This document shows, piece after piece, positions 1-7,475 of a stretch of DNA of 12,153 bases. Both the position numbers and the translations under genes were made by a program. The notes beneath the pieces were generated by a model. The model did no database searches. It saw only the letters and a program-made list of their open reading frames with translations, and had not been told where the DNA came from. Each line of letters opens with the position of its first letter. Position 1 is the stretch's first letter. Source of the DNA: JAWPNA01 sp045402695. GTDB taxonomy: Bacteria; Acidobacteriota; Polarisedimenticolia; JACPZX01; DASXTC01. The stretch spans positions 1 through 12,153 of the forward strand of contig JAWPNA010000455.1 of the NCBI GenBank assembly GCA_045402695.1. Direction: 5' to 3'.

Positions 1-1
1 G

Positions 2-739
2 GTATGGGATGAGAACTTCAAGGTCTACGGGCCTCGCAACGCGTGGCGGCAGCCCGAGCGTGAGAAGCCCCTCGTAGCCCGGTGCAGCAGAGACCGTCTG
101 ATGCGGGCCATGGGCCTGCAGGACGCCATCCGGGGTCGGAAGTTCAAGACCACGATCGCCGACAATACGGCAGCGCGACCGGCCGACCAGGTGCAGCGCG
201 ACTTTACGGCTACCCGCCCCAACGAGCTGTGGGTCTAGGATCTGACCTACCTGGCGACGTGGAGCGGCCTCGTGTACGTGGCCTTCGTGAACGATGTCTT
301 CGCCTGCAGAACCGTCGGATGGCGTGAGTCGCACTCGCTGACGACTGACCTGGCGCCCGATGCCCTTGAGCAAGCGCTCTACGCTCGCCCCGTTGATGAG
401 CAGCTCGTGCATCACAGTGACCGGGGAGTGCAGTACGTGTCGATTCGGTACACGGAGCGATTGGCCGAGGCCGGTATCGAGCCGTCGATGGGCAGTGTTG
501 GTGATTCCTACGACAACGCGCTGGCCGAATCGGTCATCGGGCTGTATAAGACCGAAGTGATTTTCCGGCGTGGCCCGTGGCGTCACGTCGAAGCCGTAGA
601 GTTTGCCGCGCTGGAATGGGTCGATTGGTTGAACAACCGCCGGCTGCTCGATCCGATCGGGTGTATTCCGTCAGTGGAGTTCGAACGGCAGTACTATGAA
701 AAGCAAGACCCTCCAGCCATACTGGCCGGAGTCATGTGA
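2..739 (+). pseudogene. IS3-family transposase OrfB, 3' part, interrupted by an amber codon
   Basis: The reading frame is open from the window edge (codon at 2-4) to the TGA at 737-739, except for one in-frame TAG at 236-238. It encodes the rve-type integrase core of an IS3-family transposase, which cuts and joins DNA with a DDE triad. All three acidic residues are visible: Asp at 239-241 in the D-L-T-Y motif, Asp at 419-421 in HHSDRGVQY, and Glu at 527-529 in YDNALAESVIGLYKTE. Exactly 35 residues separate the second Asp from the Glu, the IS3-family spacing. The C-terminal region has the usual W-V-D-W-L-N-N-R-R element. The amber codon falls between the W-V of NELWV and the first catalytic Asp. 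Reinitiation at the GTG at 272 would lose that Asp, so the product should be inactive. There is no frameshift, so decay looks recent. The 5' part and OrfA lie outside the window. Confidence 0.9.
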
Positions 740-769
740 CCGAGTCTCCGGTGAACCGGGGGCGGTCCA
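740..769 (+). repeat. Probable right inverted repeat of the IS3 element
   Basis: Directly after the transposase stop comes CCGAGTCTCCGGTGAACC followed by a G-rich run ending in GGCGGTCCA. IS3-family elements of this kind often end in an AGTCTCC...GGGGCGG(T)TCA terminal repeat just past orfB, so the element most likely ends near 769. The left repeat is outside the window, so the match cannot be checked here. Confidence 0.55.
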
Positions 770-932
770 CAGAGCATTGGGTACTCCGGCCCCACAAGCC
801 GGCACGGATAGAAGGTCGTTCGGGGACAAGATTCCCCAAGGCACGGGCGAGCCACCAGAACCTAATCACGGACAAGGGAGCTTGAGAGGGCGGCCCACAT
901 AGAAGGCGGCACGAGAAGCGGAGGTCATTCCG

Positions 933-1841
933 TTGTTGCACAGACTGTGGAAACCGTGGTTCGCTTATCAGCCCACGCAGTTGGTTCGGCGCGTGATCGT
1001 GGGGATCCTTCCGCCATCACCCGGTTATGTTCCCATCCGGACGAGTTGGGGCATTGGAGTCATTGCCGACCCCACGCGCGTGATCGGTCGCAGCATACTC
1101 AGGACCGGGATCTTCGACATCGCCGTATCAGAGGCACTGGCCCGCCTTATCTCGCCAGGGGACACCGTGGTCGATGCGGGGGCCAACATTGGGTACATGA
1201 CCGTTCTTGCGAGCATGGCCGCTGGTCCGAGCGGGCGGGTGTGGGCATTCGAGCCACACCCAGGTTTATTTGCCGTCCTGCAACGAAACGTTGCGGCCGT
1301 TCGCGCAGAGCACAACATCGCCCGCACCGAACTCCACGAAGCCGCGCTCGGCCAGCAGCCGGGTAACGCCGAACTCCATTTGCCGCCTCACTTCGAGTCA
1401 AACGATGGCGTCGCGAGCATGGGTCCGATCGCCGAGTCGGGAGGCCAGTCGGTGATAGTTCAGGTCGAAACACTCGACGGTGTACTGGGGGACGAGTCAG
1501 CAGCCGTACTCAAGCTAGACGTGGAGGGGTTCGAGCCGCAGGTACTACGGGGTTCGGTTCGCACGTTGGCCGCTCATCGGGTTCTCCACGTTGTGTTCGA
1601 GGACCACGCTATCGCCGGCAGTGAAGTGGTCCGAATCCTGAGCGAGGCCGGATATCACATCTTCTCCCTCGGCTGGTCGATGCGCGGACCACGGGTCGAG
1701 CCGGTCGAAGCGGGGAGCCTGGCGACTCAGTACGAAGCGCCAAGCTTCATTGCGACGCTTGAGCCGGCAGAGGTTCTGGCGCGCTTCCGGCCGAAAGGAT
1801 GGTTGGTATTGAGCAGCCGCCTAACCAGCCGCTGCACCTGA
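933..1841 (+). CDS. FkbM-family SAM-dependent methyltransferase
   Basis: This 302-residue protein is a class I methyltransferase of the FkbM family, whose members O-methylate sugars, polyketides or other small molecules and are common in surface-polysaccharide gene clusters. The SAM-binding motif I is VVDAGANIGYMT (residues 79-90), and AFEPHP (105-110) is the acidic end of beta strand 2. The family hallmark LKLDVEGFEPQVLRG is at 193-207, followed by VFEDH (221-225). Residues 1-70 form a variable N-terminal region and the length is normal for the family. The TTG start is chosen because GCGGAGG (918-924) sits 8 nt upstream; the same frame has no better start nearby. It stands alone, between an IS3 relic and an IS110 relic, with no glycosyltransferase beside it, so its substrate cannot be read from context. 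The last residues lie where the decayed IS110 begins, so the extreme C-terminus may have been altered by that junction. Confidence 0.88.
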   Translation: MLHRLWKPWFAYQPTQLVRRVIVGILPPSPGYVPIRTSWGIGVIADPTRVIGRSILRTGIFDIAVSEALARLISPGDTVVDAGANIGYMTVLASMAAGPSGRVWAFEPHPGLFAVLQRNVAAVRAEHNIARTELHEAALGQQPGNAELHLPPHFESNDGVASMGPIAESGGQSVIVQVETLDGVLGDESAAVLKLDVEGFEPQVLRGSVRTLAAHRVLHVVFEDHAIAGSEVVRILSEAGYHIFSLGWSMRGPRVEPVEAGSLATQYEAPSFIATLEPAEVLARFRPKGWLVLSSRLTSRCT

Positions 1842-2692
1842 CCGGGGCCGCCTCGACGCACACCCACGGAGCCTGGGGTCGGCCTCGATGGGAGATGTAC
1901 CCAGTGTAGGCATTCTAACCGTACTGGTGGACCGAAGGGTCGACTCCGAAGTAGGAAACGAGATGCTCCGGGCTCTTGAACGCTTGACGTCGCCGATGGC
2001 CGCCTTGAGGGCATCGGCCGAAGTCAGCGAGATACCAGGGACAGTCAGCGGCCTGAGAACCTCGGGACCCTCGGAAGCCGAGCGAGCCCGCTGTTGGTCT
2101 GCCGTGGTCACCTCGGTGTTAAGGAAATCAATCAGGCGCAGGTCGACCTCGAGCAGCCTTTTCTCTTCGGCGGGCAGTTCCACAGCGGTGAGCCGGGCAC
2201 GGCCGAGCTTGCCGAACAGGTCGGTCACCTCAGGAGAAATCAGGTTGCGATGCAGGGGATGCAGTGGATGCGGTTATTCGCCTGGGTGCGCTGCTAAACC
2301 AAGCCGTGGCGATGGAAGACCAGATGGCGCAGGGCATCGGTGACGGGACCCGGGGACCCAGACGGGCGGCAGGAAGTCGGCGGCAAACAAGCGCACCAGG
2401 ATCTCGGCGTCTACCTTGTCGGCCTTCACATTGGCCTCGGCGATGACCCGGGTCTCGAGCTGGTTGGAGACCACCATCTGGCCCGAATGCGGCTCAGCAG
2501 CCGTTGGAATGCAAACGCGTTAGTGCAAGACTCGAGAGCCGCACGATCCTTGGGTCCCAGCCGGGAGGCTAAAGCGCGCACGTCATCCGCCCGGGCGGGA
2601 AAGCAGAGTCTACGAGGGCGTGGCTCGTCTTCTTGCAGCATGGCGACTCCGGCGAAATGTTTGTGAATGTCGAGCCCGAAGACACGGTTCAC
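1842..2692 (-). pseudogene. IS110-family transposase, multiply frameshifted and 3'-truncated
   Basis: Read on the minus strand from a GTG at 2690-2692, this is an IS110-type (DEDD Tnp plus Tnp_20) transposase broken into at least five frame segments. The first segment has GLDIHK (Asp codon 2669-2671) and LESCTNAF (Glu codon 2531-2533). The frame shifts near 2490, then gives VSNQLETRVIAEAN and the paired Asp of ADKVDA (2409-2420). It shifts again near 2355 to give VTDALRHLVFHRHGLV, meets a TAG near 2294-2296, and shifts near 2245 to LHRNLISPEVTDLFG. The Tnp_20 part has LTVPGISLTSADALKAAIGD, then, after another shift near 1970, SPEHLVSYFGVDPSVHQYG, a TAG, and YTGYISHRGRPQAPW. Homology fades at about 1845, beside the fkbM stop, so the last roughly 60-100 residues of a normal transposase are missing. 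All four DEDD acidic residues are still present, but no single frame could be translated. The boundary at 1842 is approximate. Confidence 0.88.
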
Positions 2693-2880
2693 AGACCACC
2701 CCCAGGGTAGGAGCGGCCATGGGTGAACACGACAACTATCCGAGCAGGTAGCTCAGCCGGGTGAGTCGAAGGGGCAGCCACTTAGAATCAGGGACTCGAG
2801 GTCCACACACCAGCCGGACTACACGCACCGCGTGATCGCCGGAAGCGAGGTGCGCCCTGCGCCCGGTGCGCGAAGCGTAC
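2693..2880 (-). other. Non-coding leader of the IS110 relic (possible bridge-RNA region)
   Basis: In IS110-family elements the left-end segment upstream of the transposase is non-coding, and in the IS621-like group it encodes the bridge RNA that pairs with target and donor DNA. Here the roughly 190 bp before the GTG start on the minus strand carries no credible gene. It contains small hairpins such as GGAC(5-nt loop)GTCC at 2792-2804 and a GC-rich GGTGCGC direct repeat near 2850-2870. The assignment rests on position relative to the transposase; the element's outer boundary is not visible, and any RNA would be a relic. Confidence 0.25.
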
Positions 2881-2901
2881 CAGACGTTGGAGGGCCACCG
2901 G

Positions 2902-2930
2902 TTCCGATCTTGTTTCATACACGGTAGAAT
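2902..2930 (+). promoter_or_regulatory. Weak candidate promoter for the cupin/acyl-CoA dehydrogenase pair
   Basis: A good -10 hexamer TAGAAT (2925-2930) lies 20 nt before the cupin start codon. At the ideal 17-bp distance the -35 is only TTCCGA (2902-2907), a poor match. The transcript would begin around 2937, on top of the ribosome binding site GGAGGAAG (2938-2945), giving a nearly leaderless message. This may therefore be chance. Confidence 0.25.
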
Positions 2931-2950
2931 CGCATCCGGAGGAAGAGAAG

Positions 2951-3316
2951 ATGCCCGCACATCGACTCAAGCCCGACCGGACGATCACCGACAAGAGCGG
3001 TCGCAAGCTGTGCGAAGTGCTCGGGGCCGCCGACGGATACGAGGAGATCAGCGTGGCCTGGCTCATGATGCCTCCGGGCTGCAAGGGGGTGCTGGAGCGG
3101 CACGATTTCACCGAGGTGGTGATCGTCCTGAACGGGAAGGCGAGAGCATCAATCGATGGGCAATCCGAGGAGATCAACGCCGGCCACTCGGTCTATGTCC
3201 CGGCGGGGGCGCTATGGAGGTTGGAGAACATCGGGCCGGAACCACTGGTCTGCTACGCGGTGGCTGCTCCGGCCTTCCGCCCCGAGCTGTCGCACGCCGT
3301 GGATGACCGACCATGA
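2951..3316 (+). CDS. Small single-domain cupin protein
   Basis: This 121-residue protein is a one-domain cupin (small beta barrel). After a short N-terminal strand region, the first cupin motif is seen around residues 45-65 with CKGVLERHDFTEVVIVLNG, and the second around 75-95 with INAGHSVYVPAGALWRLEN. The usual metal-binding histidines are only partly present: His51 in the ERHDF stretch fits, and the glutamate before VVIVLNG is retained, but the second motif has W where a His is common. It may therefore bind metal poorly or act as a ligand-binding or structural cupin. The start is fixed by GGAGGAAG (2938-2945), about 6 nt before the ATG. It ends 22 nt before the acyl-CoA dehydrogenase and is probably co-transcribed with it. 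The specific function is unknown. Confidence 0.8.
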   Translation: MPAHRLKPDRTITDKSGRKLCEVLGAADGYEEISVAWLMMPPGCKGVLERHDFTEVVIVLNGKARASIDGQSEEINAGHSVYVPAGALWRLENIGPEPLVCYAVAAPAFRPELSHAVDDRP

Positions 3317-3338
3317 CCGAAAAGGAGACGGAGTCACG

Positions 3339-4484
3339 ATGCCAGATTTCACACTGAGCGAGGAACAGCTCCAGATGCGCGGCCTCGCCCGCGAGTTCGC
3401 GCAGCAGGAAATCGCCCCCGCGGCCGCCGCTCACGACAAGACCGGCGAGTTCCCCAGGGAGATCTGCCGCAAAGCCTGGGAGCTGGGTCTCATGAACACT
3501 CACATTCCCGAGGCATACGGGGGCGCCGGGCTCGGCGTGCTCGAGGGGTGCCTCATCGCCGAGGAGATCGCGGCGGGCTGCACGGGCATCGGCACGGCTC
3601 TGGAGGCCAACAACCTCGCGGAGGCGCCGGTCATCGTCGCGGGCAGCGACGAACAGAAGCAGCGGTACCTCGCTCCGATGGTGAAGGAGTTCAAGTTCGC
3701 CGCCTACTGCGTGACGGAGCCGGACGCCGGCTCGGACGTGGCGGGGATCAAGACGATGGCGAAGCGCTCCGGCGGCGAGTACATCCTCGACGGCGCCAAG
3801 ATGTGGATCACGAATGGAGGTGTGGCCGACTGGTACTTCGTCCTGGCCTACACCGATCCGGAGAAGAAGCATCGGGGGATGAGCGCCTTCATTGTGGAGA
3901 GGGGATCGCCGGGCATCGAGGTGGGCAAGAAGGAGTGGAACATGGGCCAGCACGCAGCCGACACACGCGCGGTGACCTTCACGGAGGTGAAGGTGCCGGC
4001 GGCCAACAGGCTCGGCAGCGAAGGGGACGGCTTCAAGATCGCGATGTCGGCGTTCGATCACACGCGACCGGTCGTCTCCTCCGCAGCGGTGGGGCTCGCG
4101 CGCTGCGCGATGGATCACGCCATCCGCTACGCCCAGGAACGCAAGGCGTTCGGCGTCCCGATCGCCTCGCACCAGGCCGTTTCGTTCTTGATCGCCGAGA
4201 TGGCAATGAACATCGAGGCCGCGCGCCTGCTCGTGTGGCAGAGCGCCTGCACCATCGACCGGGGCGAGCGCAACACACGGCAGGCGGCTTTCGCGAAGGC
4301 ATTTGCCGCCGACATGGCGATGAAGACAGCGACCGACGCCGTACAGGTGTACGGGGGCTACGGTTTTTCCAGCGAGTATCCGGTCGAGAAGCTGATGCGG
4401 GACGCGAAGGTTTTTCAGATCTATGAAGGGACATCGCAGATCCAGCGGCTGATCATCGCCAAGGAAATCTTCGGGAGGAAGTAG
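3339..4484 (+). CDS. Acyl-CoA dehydrogenase, medium-chain (MCAD) type
   Basis: This 381-residue FAD enzyme oxidises fatty acyl-CoA to trans-2-enoyl-CoA, the first step of beta-oxidation, passing electrons to ETF. The N-terminal helical domain contains AWELGLMNTHIPE (46-58). The middle beta domain has the FAD motif YCVTEPDAGSDVAG (123-136) and KMWITNGG (154-161). The C-terminal helical domain ends with YGGYGFSSEYPVEKLMRDAK and IYEGTSQIQR (361-370), in which Glu363 is the expected catalytic base, as in MCAD, SCAD and bacterial homologues. Many of these stretches closely resemble animal mitochondrial ACADM. The frame is open upstream to 3156, inside the cupin gene, but the ATG at 3339 is preferred: it follows AAGGAGA (3322-3328) and GGAG (3330-3333) and gives the usual family N-terminus. 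It lies just downstream of the cupin and ends in TAG. No ETF or thiolase gene is nearby. Confidence 0.96.
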   Translation: MPDFTLSEEQLQMRGLAREFAQQEIAPAAAAHDKTGEFPREICRKAWELGLMNTHIPEAYGGAGLGVLEGCLIAEEIAAGCTGIGTALEANNLAEAPVIVAGSDEQKQRYLAPMVKEFKFAAYCVTEPDAGSDVAGIKTMAKRSGGEYILDGAKMWITNGGVADWYFVLAYTDPEKKHRGMSAFIVERGSPGIEVGKKEWNMGQHAADTRAVTFTEVKVPAANRLGSEGDGFKIAMSAFDHTRPVVSSAAVGLARCAMDHAIRYAQERKAFGVPIASHQAVSFLIAEMAMNIEAARLLVWQSACTIDRGERNTRQAAFAKAFAADMAMKTATDAVQVYGGYGFSSEYPVEKLMRDAKVFQIYEGTSQIQRLIIAKEIFGRK

Positions 4485-4559
4485 CCGGCGCGCTTTGTCG
4501 GGAGGACTCACGGGCCGCGGCTTTCCAGGACGATGCGCGGCTGCTTGGTGAACCGGCCG

Positions 4560-5285
4560 TCAAGACCCCGTGGAGTCCCCTTGTGAGTGGTGGGGAGATG
4601 GGAAGGCGGTCAGGAGCTCGGCGGCGGTCAGCGTGACGCCGGTGAACACGTAGCGCTCGTTGAGGGCGATGCGGCCGCGAAGAAGATCGAGGCCGCCGTG
4701 GCCCCCGACGTCCCCGATGCCATCAACGCCTCTGAGCAGCCGAGCGGAAAACGTACTCTCTTCAGGATCGATCGACACCTCCACCTCGTGGAAGTTGAGC
4801 ATCCTGCCCGCCAGCGGGTAGTAGCACTTGTAGGTGCTCTCCTTGGCGCTGAAGATCACCTTGTGCCAGTCGGCACCGGAGCGAGGTGCCGTTCTTTTGG
4901 CCCAGGCGATCTCCGTCTCGGTGCAGATCATCCTGATCACCCGGGGCTCCAGCGGTCCGGCCCGCTCCACATCGAATCCGACGCTGGCAATCTCGTCTCG
5001 TCGGGCCACGGCCACTCCGCAGTAGTCGCCGCAATGCGAGAGGCTTCCCACAATCCCGGGCGGCCAGACCGGCAGGCGATCCTGCCCGACCAGCAGCGGA
5101 TAGTTCTCGATTCCGAGAAGCGAGAGGGCCCTTCGCGCGCAAAGGCGTCCCGCCGTGAACTCCCTGCGGCGCTTGGTCACCGCGCGGGTCATGAACACCT
5201 CCTCCTCGGGATACAGGGTTCCCTCCCACATCGGAGGGGCGGCTTCCAACGTGAACACCTGGCCGGGAAAGACGTCGCGAATCAT
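4560..5285 (-). CDS. 4'-phosphopantetheinyl transferase, EntD-like
   Basis: This 241-residue protein transfers phosphopantetheine from CoA to the serine of acyl or peptidyl carrier proteins. The motifs appear in the expected order: RREFTAGRLCAR (40-51), GSLSHC (80-85), VGFDVE with Mg2+-binding Asp105 and Glu107 (102-107), and FSAKESTYK (145-153) with Glu149 and Lys153. The length and the FTAGR...SLSHC pattern fit the EntD/Npt branch rather than AcpS. Residues 186-205 form a glycine-rich stretch not typical of the core fold, probably a loop. The ATG is preceded by GGAAGG with a 4-nt spacer. It is the last gene of the minus-strand operon, 13 nt after the CorC-type gene, and is convergent with the acyl-CoA dehydrogenase. 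No carrier-protein or synthase gene is in the window, so its partner is elsewhere. Confidence 0.93.
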   Translation of the reverse strand: MIRDVFPGQVFTLEAAPPMWEGTLYPEEEVFMTRAVTKRRREFTAGRLCARRALSLLGIENYPLLVGQDRLPVWPPGIVGSLSHCGDYCGVAVARRDEIASVGFDVERAGPLEPRVIRMICTETEIAWAKRTAPRSGADWHKVIFSAKESTYKCYYPLAGRMLNFHEVEVSIDPEESTFSARLLRGVDGIGDVGGHGGLDLLRGRIALNERYVFTGVTLTAAELLTAFPSPHHSQGDSTGS

Positions 5286-5298
5286 GGAGCCTTCCGTG

Positions 5299-6582
5299 TC
5301 ATGACGGCGTCCGCGGGAGAATCTCGATCTTCACCTTCCTCACCGTGCGCTGGGTGGAGTCCATCACGGTGAGTCGCACGTCGTCGTGCGATACGGTCTC
5401 GCCCGCGCGCGGCACCTTCTGGAAAAGGTGCGCCGCCAGCCCGGCCACCGTCTCGTAGCCGGCCCGAGGCAGACGCGCACCGAGCGCCTCCTCCAGATCG
5501 TCGAGCTTGTACTTGCCATCCACGACGAAGACGCCTTCCCCGATCCTCTCGAGGCCCGTCTTTCCCGGGCGATCGAACTCGTCCATCACGTCACCGACGA
5601 TCTCTTCGATGATGTCCTCGAGCGTGATGATCCCGGCGGCGGAGCCGTATTCGTCCACCACGACGGCCATCTCCTGATGGCTGCGGCGCAGCTCGTCGAG
5701 CAGCCGGTCGATGCGCGCAGACTCCGGCACGTACAGCGGCTTCTTGAGGTAGGGAGAGAGCGACGTCTCGTCGGGCGAAGCGTCGATCAGGTCCATGGCC
5801 TCCACCAGTCCAGTGATGTTGTCCACGCGGTCGGTGTAGATGGGCAGGCGCGAGAACCCACGTTCGTGGATCACTTGCACGGCTTCCTGCAAATGCGCGG
5901 CGTGCGGCAGCGAAGCCACGTCCACCAGCGGTGTCATGTGCTCCTTGGCCTTCGCGTCAGCGAAGTCGAGCAGCCGGTGGATGAGCCGCGCCTCGTCCTT
6001 CTCCAGGGCCAGTCGGTGCTCGGCCTCCAGGATCATGCGCAGCTCCTCCTTGGTCACGAAGGGATGTTTGTCTGCGCGCGCGCGGAATGGGCGCACGACC
6101 AGGCGAGCGGCGCCCGAGGTCACCGTTACGACGGGGGAGAGCAGCACCGTGGCGACCCGCAGCGGCCAGGCGACCTTCAGGGCGATGAGATCGGCGTGTC
6201 GCCGCGAGAACGTCTTGGGAAGGATTTCACCGAACAAGAGGATCAGCGGGATCATGAGCACGATCGACCACGCCGAAGCCCCCGGGCCGAACCGCTGGGC
6301 GGCGAGCTCATTGGCGAGAAACGAGGCGGTGACGACCGATATGTTGGTGCCGAGCAGCGTGGTGGAGAGCACCCGCTCCGGTCTCTCCATCATAATCTGG
6401 ATCTGGCGCGCGGCGCTGGAGCCCGCCTCCGCCTTGCGCCGGATGCGTGCGCGATCGGCCGACACCAGGGCCACTTCGGAGCCGGAGAAGAATGCCTCCA
6501 CCACAAGGCAGATCCCGATGAGGCCGGTCATGGCTCCGCCCGAGAGGTCCGCGATCCCGGCCAGCCCGGCGCCTCCACTCAC
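5299..6582 (-). CDS. CNNM/CorC-type (HlyC/CorC) transport protein with CBS pair
   Basis: This 427-residue inner-membrane protein belongs to the hemolysin C/CorC family, linked to divalent cation (Mg2+/Co2+) export or homeostasis. The N-terminal DUF21/CNNM domain spans about residues 18-170. It has the signatures FFSGSEVALVSADRARIRR (31-49), LLGTNISVVTASFLANEL (76-93) and FGEILPKTF (117-125). A CBS pair follows (about 215-330), ending in VVVDEYGSAAGIITLEDI and IIEEIVGDV (307-331). The C-terminal CorC_HlyC domain covers about 346-425. The GTG at 6580-6582 overlaps the TGA of the upstream EamA gene in a GTGA tetranucleotide, pointing to translational coupling. An alternative is the ATG at 6529-6531 (Met18), which has GGCGGAG upstream and would start right at the first membrane helix. 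Family assignment is firm; the transported ion is inferred from the family. Confidence 0.94.
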   Translation of the reverse strand: MSGGAGLAGIADLSGGAMTGLIGICLVVEAFFSGSEVALVSADRARIRRKAEAGSSAARQIQIMMERPERVLSTTLLGTNISVVTASFLANELAAQRFGPGASAWSIVLMIPLILLFGEILPKTFSRRHADLIALKVAWPLRVATVLLSPVVTVTSGAARLVVRPFRARADKHPFVTKEELRMILEAEHRLALEKDEARLIHRLLDFADAKAKEHMTPLVDVASLPHAAHLQEAVQVIHERGFSRLPIYTDRVDNITGLVEAMDLIDASPDETSLSPYLKKPLYVPESARIDRLLDELRRSHQEMAVVVDEYGSAAGIITLEDIIEEIVGDVMDEFDRPGKTGLERIGEGVFVVDGKYKLDDLEEALGARLPRAGYETVAGLAAHLFQKVPRAGETVSHDDVRLTVMDSTQRTVRKVKIEILPRTPS

Positions 6583-7475
6583 GAAAGAGCCTCAGCGCGC
6601 CTGCGGCCGAACGGGCCGATCTCGGCGGTCAGCATTCCGCCGAGGATCAGCAGCGCGCCCAGCAGCGCGGCGCCCTTGAGTACCTCACCCTGAACAGCCC
6701 ATGAGGTCAGGGCAGCGAACACCGGCTCCGCCGCGAAGATGACGGCGGCGCGCGTGGGGCTGGTCCACGACTGGACCATGTTCAGGACGTAGAACGCCAG
6801 CGCCGTGCCGAGAAGCGACGTGACAGCCAGGGCGAGCAGGACCTCGCGCGTGGGGACGAAGCGCGGCTCCTCGATCAAAAGCGTGGGCGTCGTGGCGAGC
6901 ACGGCCACCACCGCGACCTGCAGGAACGCCACGGTGCGCGCATCATACCGGCGCGTGTAGTGATCCACCGCGATCAGATGGCCCGAGAAGGCCACGGCGC
7001 ACGCCAGCGTCAGGATTTCCCCCTTGCCGAAGCCGCCGCTCGCGCCTCCCGGGTTGGTCAGCAAGTGGAGGCCCACCGCCGCGAGGGCCGCGCCCAGCAG
7101 AGAGTTGACCGACGGACGCCGCATTCCCAGCAGGATCGCCAACAGGGGCGTGAAGATGACGTACATCCCGGTAATGAAGGCCGAGCGCGCGGGAGTCGTG
7201 TACTGAATCCCGATGGTCTGGCACGCGAAGCCGGCAAAGAGAAGCACGCCCGTGATCGCGCCGGCCAGGAGGGTCCCGCGCGCCGGCCGGCCGCTGAAGG
7301 CGCCGCGGGGCACCAGGAACCACATCGCGGCTGCGGCGACGGCGAAGCGCAGCGTGATGAAGAGAAGAGGGGAGAGGTCGGTCAGCGCGCGCTTGATGAC
7401 GACGAAGGTACAGCCCCAGACTGCGCTCAGCCCGATGATGCAGAGGTCGGCCCTGAGTCTGAGGCTCAGGGCCAC
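6579..7475 (-). CDS. EamA/DMT-family transporter
   Basis: This 298-residue integral membrane protein has the two tandem EamA repeats and about ten hydrophobic helices typical of the drug/metabolite transporter superfamily. The first repeat opens with IIGLSAVWGCTFVVIKRAL and continues through LRFAVAAAAMWFLVP and QTIGIQYTTPARSAFITGMY. The second begins near GEILTLACAVAFSGHLIAVD and ends with FAAEPVFAALTSW and ALLILGGMLTAE. The conserved FAAEPVFAAL element is characteristic. Substrates in the family range from amino acids to nucleosides and cannot be told from sequence alone. The GTG start lies 10 nt inside the end of the GAF gene and has no clear ribosome binding site, so translation is probably coupled to the upstream gene. 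Its own stop overlaps the start of the CorC-type gene. Confidence 0.94.
   Translation of the reverse strand: MALSLRLRADLCIIGLSAVWGCTFVVIKRALTDLSPLLFITLRFAVAAAAMWFLVPRGAFSGRPARGTLLAGAITGVLLFAGFACQTIGIQYTTPARSAFITGMYVIFTPLLAILLGMRRPSVNSLLGAALAAVGLHLLTNPGGASGGFGKGEILTLACAVAFSGHLIAVDHYTRRYDARTVAFLQVAVVAVLATTPTLLIEEPRFVPTREVLLALAVTSLLGTALAFYVLNMVQSWTSPTRAAVIFAAEPVFAALTSWAVQGEVLKGAALLGALLILGGMLTAEIGPFGRRRAEALS

Noticed and set aside
2745..2815. tRNA-like stretch (GTAGCTCAGCCGGGTGAG resembles a D-arm)
   Set aside because: The bases after it do not form an anticodon stem or a T-arm, and no acceptor stem pairs across the region.
1..2950. Compound transposon carrying fkbM
   Set aside because: The two flanking elements belong to different families (IS3 and IS110) and could not have moved the gene together.
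3174..4511. 445-codon open frame on the minus strand
   Set aside because: It lies opposite the acyl-CoA dehydrogenase in a GC-rich gene and has His/Arg/Leu-rich, family-less sequence; it is an antisense shadow.
4514..4541. Possible terminator between the convergent acyl-CoA dehydrogenase and PPTase genes (GCCGCG/CGCGGC)
   Set aside because: The stem is only 6 bp with a 16-nt loop and there is no T-tract on either side.
5386..6693. 435-codon open frame on the plus strand
   Set aside because: It overlaps the CorC-type gene in antisense; composition is Arg/His/Gly-rich without any domain.
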